Assembly: GCA_963932145.1 (NCBI GenBank)
Contig: OZ010600.1
Span: forward strand, 53,428,526-53,492,525
Source: Acanthosepion lycidas
Lineage: Eukaryota; Mollusca; Cephalopoda; Sepiida; Sepiidae
DNA: 64,000 nt
Reading direction: 5' to 3'
Part shown: positions 1 through 11,470 of the stretch, piece by piece
Layout of the letters: each line of letters starts with the position of its first letter
How positions within the stretch are numbered: the first letter of the stretch is position 1
Notes under the pieces: model-generated
The model's input: only the letters and a program-made list of their open reading frames with translations
Database searches by the model: none
Told to the model about the DNA's origin: nothing
Translations under genes and position numbers: made by a program

Positions 1-1130
1 CTATTGCTTTACACTTAATAGTAATAGACGTAATAGTCTTAAGTTGTCTGAATTTCTTTGATGAAGCATTGGCAATTATTATTCATTTTTGACTAGTGTT
101 TCTTTCATCTTATTTCTATTGCTTTACACTTAATAGTAATAGACGCAATAGTCTTAAGTTGTGTGGATTTATTTAAATGAAGCATTGACAATTATTATTC
201 ATTTTTGACTAGTATTTCTTTCATCTTATTTCTATTGCTTTACACTTAATAGTAATAGAAGTAATAGTCTTAAGTTGACTGAATTTCTTAGCTGAGCAAT
301 TGGATATTATTATTCATTTTTGACTAGTATCTCTTTCATTTTAATTCTATTGCTTTACACTTAATAGTAATAAACGTGGTAGTCTTAAGTTGTCTGAATT
401 TCATTGATGAACCATTGGCAATTTTTATTCATTTTTGACTATTATTTCTTTCATATTATTTCTATTGCTTTACACTTAATAGTAATAGACGTAATAGTCT
501 TAAGTTGTCTGAATTTCTTTGATGAAGCATTGGCAATTATTATTCATTTTTGACTAGTATATCTTTCATCTTATTTCTTTTGCTTTACACTTAATAGTAA
601 TAGACGTAATAGTCTTAAGTTGTCTGAATTTCTTTGATGAAGCATTGGCAATTATTATTCATTTTTGACTAGTGTTTCTTTCATCTTATTTCTATTGCTT
701 TACACTTAATAGTAATAGACGCAATAGTCTTAAGTTGTGTGGATTTATTTAAATGAAGCATTGACAATTATTATTCATTTTTGACTAGTATTTCTTTCAT
801 CTTATTTCTATTGCTTTACACTTAATAGTAATAGAAGTAATAGTCTTAAGTTGACTGAATTTCTTAGCTGAGCAATTGGATATTATTATTCATTTTTGAC
901 TAGTATCTCTTTCATTTTAATTCTATTGCTTTACACTTAATAGTAATAAACGTGGTAGTCTTAAGTTGTCTGAATTTCATTGATGAACCATTGGCAATTA
1001 TTATTCATTTTTGACTAGTATTTCTTTCATCTTATTTCTATTGCTTTACACTTAATAGTAATAGACGTAATAATCTTAAGTTGTCTGAATTTCTTTGATG
1101 AAGCATTGGCAATTATTATTCATTTTTTCC
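1..1130. repeat. AT-rich satellite with a 5-monomer higher-order repeat
   Basis: Ten head-to-tail monomers of about 115 bp start near 1, 116, 232, 347, 462, 577, 692, 808, 923 and 1038. Each begins with CTATTGCTTTACAC and ends in TTCATTTTTGACTAG-type sequence. Variants repeat in blocks: monomers 2 and 7 share GACGCAATAG, 3 and 8 share a GCTGAGCAATTGG variant, 4 and 9 share AACGTGGTAG. The offset is always 576 bp, so the array is a five-monomer higher-order repeat. It runs off the left edge of the window and ends at about 1130. No coding potential is seen. Confidence 0.93.
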
Positions 1131-1302
1131 TATATCATTAATATTTTTTTCTCTCTTTTTCATATTTTCTCACACTCAGTAACTCCTCACCTTGGATCTT
1201 AGTAGCTTTATCATCTTAATTGGCAGGGTGATGATGATTCAAAAATAATTCGAAGATATTAATCTAATGTCATATTTCACAACCTCAGACGCTATTGAGA
1301 TT

Positions 1303-1652
1303 TGATTTGATTGATTCATTTTCTACGGCTTATCAGTCATTTTCAGGTTATTTAAAGCCAGATATTTAATTGAGATAGTAAGAATTTTTTTTTAAAAGAA
1401 AACAATGGTTCCGTGAAAGAAGTCCTACCAATTAACCTATGGCTAGGGGTGGGTGGACTGAGAAGAGGCTATTTGCACGTAAGTGAATATAACGAACCCA
1501 ACGGGAATTAGAACTCGACTCTCCGAATACAAATTCCGTACGTTACATCACCCGCACATCAACGCTTACAGCACCTGGTCGCATATCTGGGTACTGGCGT
1601 TGTTTAACTTCGGTGATCATACGAGAACCGGTGCTTCAATGTGATGTGGACG
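1303..1652 (-). mobile_element. 5S rRNA-tRNA composite SINE, near full length
   Basis: Read on the minus strand this starts with a 5S rRNA-like head (1565-1652) carrying CCGAAGTTAA, followed by a tRNA-like part with a degenerate B box. Then come the shared SINE core (plus-strand CCTATGGCTAGG at 1437-1448) and a tail with AGGTTATTTAAAGCC. The same order is seen at 12,551, 27,690 and 34,718. The head would supply an internal RNA polymerase III promoter. It is diverged from the other copies and is probably old. Confidence 0.8.
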
Positions 1653-2500
1653 TAAGTGAGAGACTATCATATTTAAAATCACAATTTAATCGCATCAACT
1701 TTGTTTTTAAAATTAATAGCTTCTTCTTCGAAATTATTTAATCCTGCATCGAACTTTGTGTCCGAGTGTCCGTTCACATGTACTCGGGTGTCTTCAGCCA
1801 ACGCGAATCGAAATCTGCCATTTGCAATGCAAATTATTACATGTGAAAGCAGAATCATTAGAGATAGGTGGGGGTCTGCGCTCGGCGAACTTCCATTGCG
1901 CCGCCCTTCCCTCAGGATATATTGTGCAGGCGAAGCGATAAATTGTCTTTTATTCTTACTGCGAGTCATTTAGCAGTATTGAAGAATACTTCGGAAGAGA
2001 CTGGCTGTTTGACCAGGATGATTCTGTGGCTCCTCATTCCAATGAAGTGGCGGTCTTGCCAGAGTACGACCGCTAATTCTATGGATTCGAAGCTCATAAC
2101 GATGAAGGGAGTCAATGTGGCATGGTTCGGAACAAGCAAACCTTTATTATCTCCTGATTGGCGTTTTATGGCGGTCTGCTGATGCGAAGCATTAAGTATC
2201 AGAAACTGACGCCACGGAACATGTATTGACAGAAGCATTTCATTAAGGCGAACAATACACAATCGAGCGAATATAACACTGGGGTGAACGTCGCTAATCG
2301 AGGATAGCAGTGTTACTTGTACTACACGATTTACAGAAAATTTAAAAGCAGCCAAAATCGCCGATTGGGATGGTGATAAGTCGGTAGAGAGTCAACTAGA
2401 AATTTTAGATTTTTTAAAATTACCTTTTTTTTTTCTGTATAGTCTCTGTAATTAAGTCTCTAGTCTATATATTTTCCAGACGACAGGGAACATCTTCAAG
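1653..2500. other. unassigned sequence
   Basis: Base composition is more balanced than the flanks, and short open frames run in both directions (for example 1679-1969 and 1966-2355 minus). I see no recognisable domain, splice-site pair or repeat structure. It may be a decayed mobile-element coding region; I cannot name one. Confidence 0.4.
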
Positions 2501-2502
2501 AT

Positions 2503-2725
2503 TAGAATTAGTTATTATCTTTCCCGCATAGCCCCAAGAATTTTACTTTTTGCCCTTTCTTACATGAATAGAACTTGACACAGAAACCCCCTACCTTGAG
2601 TGGCCGTTGGGACTTGGATTGGGTAAACATTAGTATAAAAAACAAAAAAAAGATGTCAAACATAAGTCTTTGTACAAAGGGGGTGGCGCCTTGCATATGG
2701 AAGAATTGGAAGTAATTATTCTACG
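2503..2725. repeat. dispersed repeat, copy A (pairs with 3966-4180)
   Basis: This stretch matches 3966-4180 in direct orientation over about 210 bp. Shared blocks include CCCCAAGAATTTTAC, CTTACATGAATAGAAC and GGGTAAACATTAGTATA. No termini or coding capacity are evident; the family is unknown. Confidence 0.75.
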
Positions 2726-2965
2726 GGATTTAAACAATAAAATTTGTCTTTTTATTACGTATTCTGTAACTTTCTCTATAAATATTTTGTATATTTCTAT
2801 TAATGTTATAACAACACTGGTTAACAAAGAAATCTAAGCAAGCGTAAAAAGTAGATATCCTAACCTAATATTTGGCTGCTGATTCAGAAAAAAATTATTA
2901 ATTTCTCATGATTCCCTAGTAAAAAGGAAAAACGTCCTGCTGGCGTCCTGCTGGCGTGAAATTTA

Positions 2966-3064
2966 TTAGATTGGTGCAAAAATAATGACGTAATAATGTC
3001 GTTTTTTGACGTATTTTTTCAGGTCAAAAAACGACATTATTACGTCATTATTATTCTTACCAAG
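2966..3064. mobile_element. MADE1-like mariner MITE, decayed copy
   Basis: A palindrome starts with TTAGATTGGTGCAAAA and has the internal arms shared by the seven better copies in this window (AATGACGTAATAATG and its complement). The right end is degraded after TTATTATT. It encodes nothing; mobilisation would need a mariner transposase in trans. This is the oldest-looking member of the family here. Confidence 0.8.
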
Positions 3065-3400
3065 AGAAAACGTGGACCTGTTGACCATGTTTGTCGTAGT
3101 CTCTGAATATGGAATCCAGTGAAGTCCGTAATGTGTTCAATTTTAGAGTTTGGCAGTGAAGATTCAGAGAAAGTAGCGACTGTTAAGTAATTCTTTAAGT
3201 CTTCGATATCAGGTTGGCAATGGAGATATTTTGGGAGAAAAAACAAAATGGTTACCTGTATAAAGGTAGCCATTTTGTTTTTTCTGACGTCGCATTGAAT
3301 ATTTTGAGCTTTCTGATTGGTTAACACTTCTATTGGTGAACTATAAAATGAGTCAGCTCATTTTGACTTGCTCACTAGTAAAGTCAGACACAAAAAACTG
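3065..3400 (+). repeat. promoter-like dispersed repeat, copy A
   Basis: It is homologous to 38,650-38,970. The best conserved part (3308-3378) has two ATTGGT boxes (inverted CCAAT) about 17 bp apart, then TATAAA at 3342-3347, then a short dyad TGAGTCAGCTCA. That order suggests a polymerase II promoter carried by a mobile element. A 46-bp near-perfect hairpin lies at 3238-3283 (arms around ACAAAATGGTTACCT) in this copy only. No coding region is attached. Confidence 0.6.
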
Positions 3401-3650
3401 CAACAGGACCTGTCTCCAGGAATGAAGACCACAGATAAATTTTTACACAAATATCACTTTCTCATGTTTAATAATACTTTTTAAGGATAGACTTATCACT
3501 TGCAAATAATTCGTTCATTCACCAAGCCAAACACAAAGAACGGAAACATGTAATGACCACATTACAAGAACATTGGTATCTACCGAACTAGTAAAACCAA
3601 AAACTTCTGATAAATAAATCCTTATACATGTATGCCTCACTTTGTTGCTA

Positions 3651-3726
<76 letters not shown>
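3651..3726. repeat. TA microsatellite
   Basis: About 38 uninterrupted TA dinucleotides. Confidence 0.98.
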
Positions 3727-3732
<6 letters not shown>

Positions 3733-3814
3733 TTTACTAACCAAAAACGGAAGTCAAACAAGACCCATCATAACACACTCATCACCTCTAGTTTTTGAGA
3801 TATACTGGAAGAAG

Positions 3815-4950
3815 ATAGATTTGCCTGTCGTCCGGGTCACACTCCTCTCTGGTCTTTTGAACAGGAGCAGAGGTTTATCCTTTGTTTCCTGTTTAGGATT
3901 GGCTTTCCGGTTCCTTCTAAAGTCTACATTTTTAACTATACTTTATTCACTAAATAAATTTTGACATCTTCATGTCTAGAATTAGCCCCAAGAATTTTAC
4001 TTCTTGCCCTTTCTTACATGAATAGAACTTGTCAGAGTTAACCCCTACATTGAGTGGCCCTTGGGACTTGGATTGGGTAAACATTAGTATAAAAAACAAA
4101 AAAAGATGTGTCAAACACGAGTCTTTGTACAACGAAGGTTGCGCCTTGCATATAGAAGAATTGGAGGTAATTATTCTACCATTTTCTCCTTCCAGAGAAT
4201 TGAGTGACGGTAAATATTCTTATAGAAGGTCCTAATGAGGGATTCAAAAATTAGAAAACCTACTATAGGAATATATATAAGGGTAGGTAGGTTTGTCTAT
4301 CGTCCGGTTCACACGACTTCCCAGTCTTTTCGACAGGAGTAGAGGTTTATTCCTTGTTTCCTGTTTAGGATTGGGTTTCCAATTCCTTCTAAAGTCTACC
4401 TTAACTCTATACTTCTAACGTCTCCTCCCCTGTCTTTTAGACAGGAGTAGAGGTTTATCCCTTGTTTCCTTTTTAAGATTGGGTTTCCAATTCCTTCTAA
4501 AGTCTACCTTAACTCTATACTTCTAACGTCTCCTCCCCTGTCTTTTGGACAGGAGTAGAGGTTTATCCCTTGTTTCCTATTTAAGATTTGGTTTCCAATT
4601 CCTTCTAAAGTCTACCTCAACTCTATACTTCTAACGTCTCCTCCCCTGTCTTTTGGACAGGAGTAGAGGTTTATCCCTTGTTTCCTATTTAAGATTTGGT
4701 TTCCAATTCCTTCTAAAGTCTACCTCAACTCTATACTTCTAACGTCTCCTCCCCTGTCTTTTGGACAGGAGTAGAGGTTTATCCCTTGTTTCCTATTTAA
4801 GATTGGGTTTCCAATTCCTTCTAAAGTCTACCTTAACTCTATACTTCTAACGTCTCCTCCCCTGTCTTTTGGACAGGAGTAGAAGTTTATCCCTTGTTTC
4901 CTATTTAAGATTGGGTTTCCAATTCCTTTTAAAGTCTACTTCTACTCTAT
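3815..4950. repeat. 108-bp tandem repeat with a hairpin per unit
   Basis: Five regular units are phased on TCTCCTCCCC at 4421, 4529, 4637, 4745 and 4853, a 108-bp period. A more diverged unit lies at 4288-4410 and another at 3815-3950, separated from the array by the 3966-4180 repeat. Each unit contains the hairpin CCTGTC-TTTTGG-ACAGG and the tail TTCCTTCTAAAGTCTACC. The internal units are nearly identical, which points to recent amplification of a dispersed element. Confidence 0.92.
3966..4180. repeat. dispersed repeat, copy B (pairs with 2503-2725)
   Basis: Direct repeat of 2503-2725; it lies between two diverged units of the 108-bp repeat. Family unknown. Confidence 0.75.
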
Positions 4951-4989
4951 AATGCTGCGTGCTACGATAACCTTCTCAGAACTCACTAC

Positions 4990-5162
4990 TCCGTCGTAAT
5001 TTTCTAGCTTGCTAACCATTACACCGCCTGGAGGTGCCCAACCTTATTTGTCATAAGGCAGCAAATATTGCCTATACTGTGTGAATCGAACTCACTACTT
5101 GGTCGTAGTTGATATTGCAAGACAAGTGTACTAACCATTACACTACGTCAAGAGCTTACTTT
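4990..5162 (-). repeat. tRNA-like SINE heads, two partial units
   Basis: Read on the minus strand, 5162 down to about 5085 gives an A-box-like GTAGTGTAATGGTTAG and a B box GAGTTCGATTC. A weaker second unit follows at 4990-5040. The layout resembles the tRNA-like units at 21.4-22.3 kb. These are SINE pieces, not functional tRNA genes, because no cloverleaf can be closed. Confidence 0.6.
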
Positions 5163-7015
5163 TATATACTATAATGTAGAAATGTAGTGGATATGTATTT
5201 TAATAATTTTAGATTTCCGGGAAGAATTTCGCAAAGTACTCAACCAAACCATTAATTCACGTAAAGTTAGGCTGTCATCCTAGCTTGAATGATGACGATT
5301 AGCCTTAAAGAGAGAGAGAGTGAGGAAAAAAACAGAGAGAGAGAGAGAGAGAGAGAGAAGCAAAGAGAGAGAAAAAGAACGCAACAGACGAGGCCGGAAT
5401 TTGAAATCATTGATTCTCTGTTGAAAACTCTCTGATTATCTCTGATAATACTTTTATTTAATAAAGTATTATAGCAATAAAAAAAAAAAAAAAAAATTGA
5501 AAGTTATATAAATCGGCAATTTGAAGGATAAAAATATTTAAAAAATCTATACTTACATTCACACATATACCTTAATCTTTCACCTCCACCCCAAATGTTG
5601 CGTTTTCTGATTGCTAGAAACGCCACAGAGTACTACTGTCGTTGTGAAACGATCAACCACATCAATTAAAACAATCCATTCACTTTATTCTTCTAAAATG
5701 ACTTTTGTATGAAAGGCGGACACATAGATGTCAAGTAATGAACAATTGCCCTGTTAATAAGACGCGCGCATGCGCGAAAACGTGAGTAGGCGGACATACG
5801 ACCTGCGGTCACTGTTGTGAGAAGATTGGCACCAAATACGCTCCGAGTTTTATTGTTCTTGAAGAAGCTGAGAAAAAAAAAGACATTCCTTAAGTCTTTT
5901 CTTTATTTAAAGTCTTTAGTGGATCTGAAAGGTCTCTTGAAATCATATACCTTTAATATACTGATACTCAACCAGTCCCCCAACGCCGCCAAGCTTTTCT
6001 GGTGACGAGGATGGCTATACACACTCAGAAGTATTAAAAAGCGAAACGTGTCAAAGGGCCGATGAGTCTTTTGTAGGGTCTAGTAAAATGAAGCAGACTT
6101 GGTTCTATAGCTATGTATGAAGACGGGGACACGGCATCGTTAAGTGGAGGGCTTCCTAGACAGAAGTCAACGTCCAGGGCGGATGGGTTTACATAATGGA
6201 ATCAACAGTGATATGTTCGTGACCAGGGTGCATCTCTAGGTTGGAGGACATTGGTTGTGGTTTGACCTAGAGTGGAATGGATTCAGACTGGGTAATCCAG
6301 TTTGCCTAACACGCGTTACGCATGATTGAATATCTCTCCGGCTTTTAAGACATATACTCAACTGTACAGCATTTCGACAATCCCATCTGATTTCTGTACT
6401 GTTGCTTTTGCAGGTGACGCCGCTGTTGTTGATGATAATGATACCGATATGTCCGCACTGTTTTTATCTTATGTTGATACACTTATGTTGGAACATTAAG
6501 CTTTTGTCGGGCATCAGTGTTGGAGTGAATGATTGCCGGAAATAAAATGCAACGAAACACACCAATGCGTATATATAGGCATAGCTAATGTTAGCCCCTA
6601 GTTTTAGTGGTGAAAATGGAGTGACCTCTCCAGGGCGCAAGCCTGGTCGATGGTATATGGAGGCCATCCGCTGCCCAGACTACATGGGCCCGCTTTCAAA
6701 AGGAATAGATGGCATTACATTTGGGGATGGCTTGTCTGCAAGAGTTGCCGAAAGGTTGTCATTGTTGACAGCCAAACCGTCTTCGGGACTCCACTCTGGG
6801 TTTTCTGTCTGGATTTACTTCAATAGCCTTTTCCGTGTTTGGATATGACCGCAAGGCAGCAGAGTTTTAAAATCAAGACTTTCCTTTCCTTAGATGGACA
6901 GCCTTCCTGAGCTAACGAGCTCCATCTACCGGAATCAGCTGGTTATGAGACGCCAGTTTTCCGCTTTCGCTCATTTTCCGGCTTGGAGTTAATTGTCAGA
7001 GGCTATTTGAGACGC
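5163..7015. other. unassigned AT-rich sequence
   Basis: It contains a GA-rich tract (about 5309-5360), an A-run near 5480-5495, and a more GC-balanced segment 6588-6990 that resembles no repeat elsewhere in the window. Short open frames (5817-6005 plus, 6588-6848 plus, 6464-6667 minus) show no domain. It forms the left flank of the transposon at 7025. Confidence 0.4.
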
Positions 7016-7024
7016 ATGCCACGG
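7016..7024. repeat. target-site duplication, left
   Basis: ATGCCACGG immediately before the left terminal inverted repeat; identical to 11,391-11,399. Confidence 0.88.
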
Positions 7025-7128
7025 TAGGGCAGGTCGATTTTGGAACCCCGGTGATGCAATGGTGATGATAGTTGGGGTTTGACATAAAAAATAACTACAC
7101 CAAATATTTTTCCCAAATCGTTACCTTC
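7025..7128 (+). repeat. terminal inverted repeat, left
   Basis: It begins TAGGGCAGGTCGATTT. About 45 bp in, it carries GGTGATGATAGTTGGG, which also occurs on the opposite strand near the right end. The right arm has about 20 extra bases between the two conserved blocks. Confidence 0.8.
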
Positions 7129-8756
7129 GTTTGAGGAAATGACTTTAAAAGTCGAAAAATTGCAGCAATTAAAAGTTTTTCGGTGAATTGTTAAGAACAT
7201 CTCGTTGTCAAACCAATCGGTACCGTTAGGAAAATGAAATCATTATTTAGAATATGTTTTAATCTACACTTTTTTCATACACTAAAGAAAAATGAGTGAG
7301 GATAATGAATTCATAAAATAAATATTAACCGTAAACGCAAAATTGTGTTTTTAAGTAATAGCGACAGAAGTTTGCTTTTTTTCCCCCAGGAACTTTCTTT
7401 CGTGGGAACATTTTAGTTTACACCGTTGTAAACACACGCTTGTTATTGCTTGAGAAATTAACGCCTGTTTATTTTTTAATTTAAAAATAACAATTTTAGG
7501 CTAAAGACCTAATTATTTCGAAAGGAGAAACGAAAAAAGACTTGTTTAAAATATATATTATTATATTTTAAGTGTCTGCAGTGAATAAACGTATTTGTTT
7601 CATCCGCTGAATAAATTATTCCCGTTGTTGGTAAGTTAACATTTTTCTTTAATTTGTTTTTCTATTTCACAATAAATTCTATTTGAAGTTTTTATTAAAA
7701 TATGGTAATATTCCAGTTTTATATTTAAAAAGAAATAGCCCATAAAATTTTAGTCTACACATTCTTTACGAAACGTAACCACGTAAATTTTCAAGTTTTT
7801 CTAGTTAATAAAAAAATTACTTTGCAGAAAATTAGTGACAAATTTTTATTTTTAGCGGGTAATTTTTTTTTAAGCAGTATTGTTTTTCTAAAATTATAGT
7901 TTTAAAATCAGATAACACACAAAGTTTAATATGAGTAAATAAAGAAACTGCTTTAAAGGTTTTTCAAACTCTAAACACTGCACACTCGTTTAAAATGGCA
8001 CAGCTACAGCAAGAATGAATCCTTTTATGGATAAATTCATGTTATCCAAAGAGGAGCGAAAGTCTGTTTAAAAAAAAAAAAAAAAATTTTAGTCTAAACT
8101 AAGCACTAGTATATCTCTGGTCTGGTCAGGTCCTGTCTTCTCAATAAAGCTAATTCAACTCTCCAAAGTTTTTTGCATTACTCCTTACCATAACTAGCAG
8201 TTATTTTTTTACATATGAAACTGGAAGATAGCCTAAAACAGTTTGGTTTAGTTATCATCCATTTATTTATTTTTTCAGATTAAAATGTCAGTGAAAGCAC
8301 GACGTTCAATTTTAAAACGTAGTTCACAAAGATTTGCTGGTCCACCTTGTCGTTTGGATAAAACAGAACCCCCAACTTTACGACAAGTCATCCAGTTTAG
8401 TTATTTCCTAGAAAACAACTAATCCCCACTTAAAAAATTGTGAGATTTCTAAGTTAATTGCCAAGGAAATAACTAGTATTTGGCAAGCAGTTAATCCACA
8501 ATTGCCCTTGTTAAGGGAATGTTATATAGGACAGAAAGTCAATATATTTTGCTATAAGAGGGCCAAACAGATTGACAGGAAATCTCTTGCAGCAACCAAA
8601 GTGAAAAGAATGAAAGAACAGCTGGACAAACTGTTTGATATATCTTCTTGTAGCTGTAAACTTCCTGTCTTGAGATGTGATGCCTTTGCAGTACAGTGCA
8701 AGATAGAAAATTGTCAAACAAGACACATAGTCTGCACTTGTCCTCCTAACAAGAAG

Positions 8757-8944
8757 GTAAGATTAATTCTATAATTCCTTTTTAACTTAGTATAATTTAA
8801 ATACCAATTTGTAACATTTGAAATAATTGAAAACTATAGATTCACCTGCAATTATGTTCCTTTTTGTGGAAAATAAAATAATATATTGGTATTTGTCATG
8901 TATTCTGGATCTATTATTAAACATGCAAATTTTGCAATTTTCAG
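8757..8944 (+). other. intron 1 of the transposase-like gene
   Basis: 188 bp, donor AAG/GTAAGA and acceptor TTTTCAG/GTT. Phase 0, between the Cys-rich block and the VPLEDREYL block. Confidence 0.8.
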
Positions 8945-10399
8945 GTTCCCCTAGAAGACAGAGAATACTTAAAGGACCAGAGGGAAAAATCAGGTCCAAA
9001 AGGTAGTTATCAACTGGGACCTATCGACAAAGGTGCTATAAAAAATATACAAAAGAAAGTCTGCTGAAGTGGAGAGACTGGACAGGCAGAGTGAAAGACA
9101 GGAACAAGCTTCCCCAAATATTTCACTACAGTCATCTTCTAGTGAAGGAACAACTGACAGTTTTGAACCAAGAAGGCAGCCGAAGGGACCTTACAGCGTT
9201 TTAAAAATCCCAAGATATGTTATGGAACTCATCAGAGGTGATGTATCTTCCAATCTTGGTGCTTGCCTAGCTAATGCCTTTCTGCTGGACCTAAAACATA
9301 TGGGACTTCTTCACCCAAAGTTAAATTTAAAGGACATCATTTTAGATAAGTCAAAAACTGACCGAGAAAAGGCTAGAATAAAACTATCCAGCCACGTGAA
9401 GCATGTCCATGAAAATGAGAATCTAGTTTGTATTGGAATTGATTGTAGAGTTGATAAGGACACTTTACAATACAAAGAAGTTGCAGATGAAAATGATAGA
9501 AAAAAGATAGTGAAAAACAAAGGAGCAGAGAGCCACTTATCTTTCCCCAGAGAAACAGGAACAGAGAGCAAATATCTTACCCAACCCAACCTGGGGGCAA
9601 CTGGTGTTCTCTTAGCTGAAGATGTTGCTACAGTTTTAACAGAATATAACAGTGTAGATACTGTTAAAGCAATTTTGGTGGACAATACCATTACAAACAC
9701 TGGCTGTGAAGCAGGACTTATTACAGCTCTTGAAAAAAAATTAACAAAAAAATACATACTATTGGCTGTTCACTGCCATTTAGAGCAATTTTTAAATTAA
9801 TTGATGGAACAGCAAGAAGCCCAACAACATTTACTGGTCCTTTAGGGAAACTTTGTATCAATAATTATCAAGATTTTGCCTCAAGTAGAATTTAAAAAAA
9901 TTAGTGGCCCTCTAGATCATCATTATCTGACGGCAGAAGAAACAAATAATTTAAGTGGAGACCAGAGGCTACTTTTTGAGTATGCTGTTGGCATTTCCCG
10001 AGGAGAAGTTAACCCAAGATATGCATCTTGGAAAATTGGGCCCTTGTATCAAGCAAGATGGCTAACATTAGCCATAAGGTTAATGTGTTTATGAACCAGA
10101 GGTGTATATCCTCAAACACTCTATGATAAATTAAACACTCTGGTCAAATTTATCATTCAAGTGTATGCAGTTAGTTGGTTTGAGATCAAAACCGACAATA
10201 ATTTTTTTAACCAACAACTGTATATCTTTAATATGATTCAGAGGACAAAACAACAGTCAACTGAAATCCAAAATACTGTTTTTAACAGTTTAAAATATAG
10301 TGCTTTTGCACTACTTCCAGAAAATATTATTATATCAATGATAAACTCAGATGAATTGGATGTGAGGGAAGAGGCCATTAAAAAGATTTTGTCCATTAG

Positions 10400-10535
10400 G
10401 TAAGTAAATATTTATCCATTAAATTTAATTAGTTATCTCAATTTACCCAGATAATAGTCAGTTTTATTCAAATTACATCACAAAAATATAAAAAAATTAG
10501 TAAGTTTTCAAATAATTGTTTTTTGGTTTTTTCAG
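10400..10535 (+). other. intron 2 of the transposase-like gene
   Basis: 136 bp, donor TTAG/GTAAGT and acceptor TTTTTTCAG/AGAT. Phase 2, restoring an Arg codon before DSEPPKKRLKK. Confidence 0.85.
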
Positions 10536-10919
10536 AGATAGTGAACCACCAAAAAAAAGACTGAAAAAGATTACTGCTATCAATTTTGCAGCCTCACACT
10601 GGTCAAATTTGATTGATCTTTCTCAAACTGGAGTTTGTGAACCTGCACTTACAGGGTGTTTTACAAATGAAGAACTTGAGAAATCGTCTATGACAGGAAC
10701 TAAACTAGAACTTCCTAAATTACCTGCCCATTCACAAGGGGTTGAAAGGGCTGTGAAATTAACAACAGAAGCTTCACAAGTTGTCTATGGTCAGGAAGCA
10801 AGACATAGGCACATTATTACGAAGTCATTGTGCCACCAAATTAGGCCTTCATTTTCCTTAAAAGGAAATTACGCAGAACAATTTAGTTCTATTATAACAT
10901 AGTTTTTATTATTGTGTTC

Positions 10920-10925
10920 AATAAA
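10920..10925 (+). promoter_or_regulatory. polyadenylation signal
   Basis: AATAAA 18 bp after the stop codon of the transposase-like gene. Confidence 0.7.
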
Positions 10926-11264
10926 AATTTAAAATACTTGTTTTTCTAACTTGTATCCAGTTGTTTTATTGGGTAATACATCTTCACATATCTTTTTGAT
11001 TTGTGAAATTTAAAAGACTTAGTTGCTAATTAGACTTTTAAAAAATTTTGTTTAATCAATGCTGTAAAAGTTGAGATATTTTGCTACTTGTGATTCATAA
11101 TTAAAATTATAATTCATATATTTTCTTTCAATGTATTTCATATAAATATATCAATTTTAACTGAATTTATTACTAAAATAGTGAAATTTCAAAGTCAGTT
11201 TCTAGTAAAACGCTATAAAAATTAAGGATTTCTCAGCGTTTTTCCATACAATTTTTAAAATTAA

Positions 11265-11390
11265 ATGCTCAATTTTCTTTTCAAGATAGGAATCTAATTT
11301 TTGGTATCTGTTCTTATCACATCAAATCCCAACTATCATCACCAGTGCTGTGTTGATTTTCTGAAAAAAGTTGCAAATCAACCTGCCCTA
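11265..11390 (-). repeat. terminal inverted repeat, right
   Basis: On the minus strand it begins TAGGGCAGGTTGATTT and later carries GGTGATGATAGTTGGG, mirroring the left end at 7025. Confidence 0.8.
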
Positions 11391-11399
11391 ATGCCACGG
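11391..11399. repeat. target-site duplication, right
   Basis: ATGCCACGG, identical to 7016-7024. Confidence 0.88.
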
Positions 11400-11470
11400 A
11401 TGCATTTTACACACAGTGAGTGTTATGACAACTTTTGGAACATATATGATGTACGTATATAAACATTATA

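Larger units (their letters stand above)
8285..10902 (+). pseudogene. spliced transposase-like gene, frameshifted
   Basis: The start is ATG at 8285, seven bases after a possible acceptor (TTTTTCAG). Coding runs to TAG at 10,900-10,902 across two clean GT-AG introns (8757-8944 and 10,400-10,535), about 760 residues in all. Visible blocks in order: a basic N-terminus (KARRSILKRSSQRF); a Cys-rich stretch near 8650-8750 (CSCKLPVLRC, CKIENC, CTCPP); VPLEDREYLKDQR just after intron 1; an RNase H-like block VDNTITNTGCEAGLITALE with a downstream His near CH(L/x)E; and a C-terminal block LPAHSQGVERAVKLTTEAS. I recall the same block order in multi-copy uncharacterised proteins of cnidarians, crustaceans and insects, which fits a transposase. 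The copy is interrupted: an early stop at 8420-8422 with a frame change, a frame change near 9062, another near 9780, another near 9880 and one near 10,090. Both splice junctions keep frame (AAG/GTT, AG/A). Confidence 0.8.
7025..11390 (+). mobile_element. complete 4.4-kb DNA transposon of uncertain superfamily
   Basis: Both ends start TAGGGCAGGT(C/T)GATTT in inverted orientation. They are flanked by a perfect 9-bp direct duplication, ATGCCACGG, at 7016-7024 and 11,391-11,399. Internal arms also match, including GGTGATGATAGTTGGG on both sides. Between them lies one transposase-like gene (8285-10,902) with its own polyadenylation signal; the rest is AT-rich. A 9-bp duplication is typical of Mutator-like elements; hAT elements make 8 bp. 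The protein is not a Mutator transposase that I recognise, so I leave the superfamily open. Identical target duplications suggest a fairly young insertion, although the gene is broken. Confidence 0.88.

Noticed and set aside
1565-1652. Real 5S rRNA gene
   Set aside because: The 5S-like part is diverged and always joined to the same tRNA-like part and tail in four places, so it is a SINE head.
1679-2355. Overlapping open frames on both strands
   Set aside because: None gives a recognisable domain; length is compatible with chance in a less AT-rich stretch.
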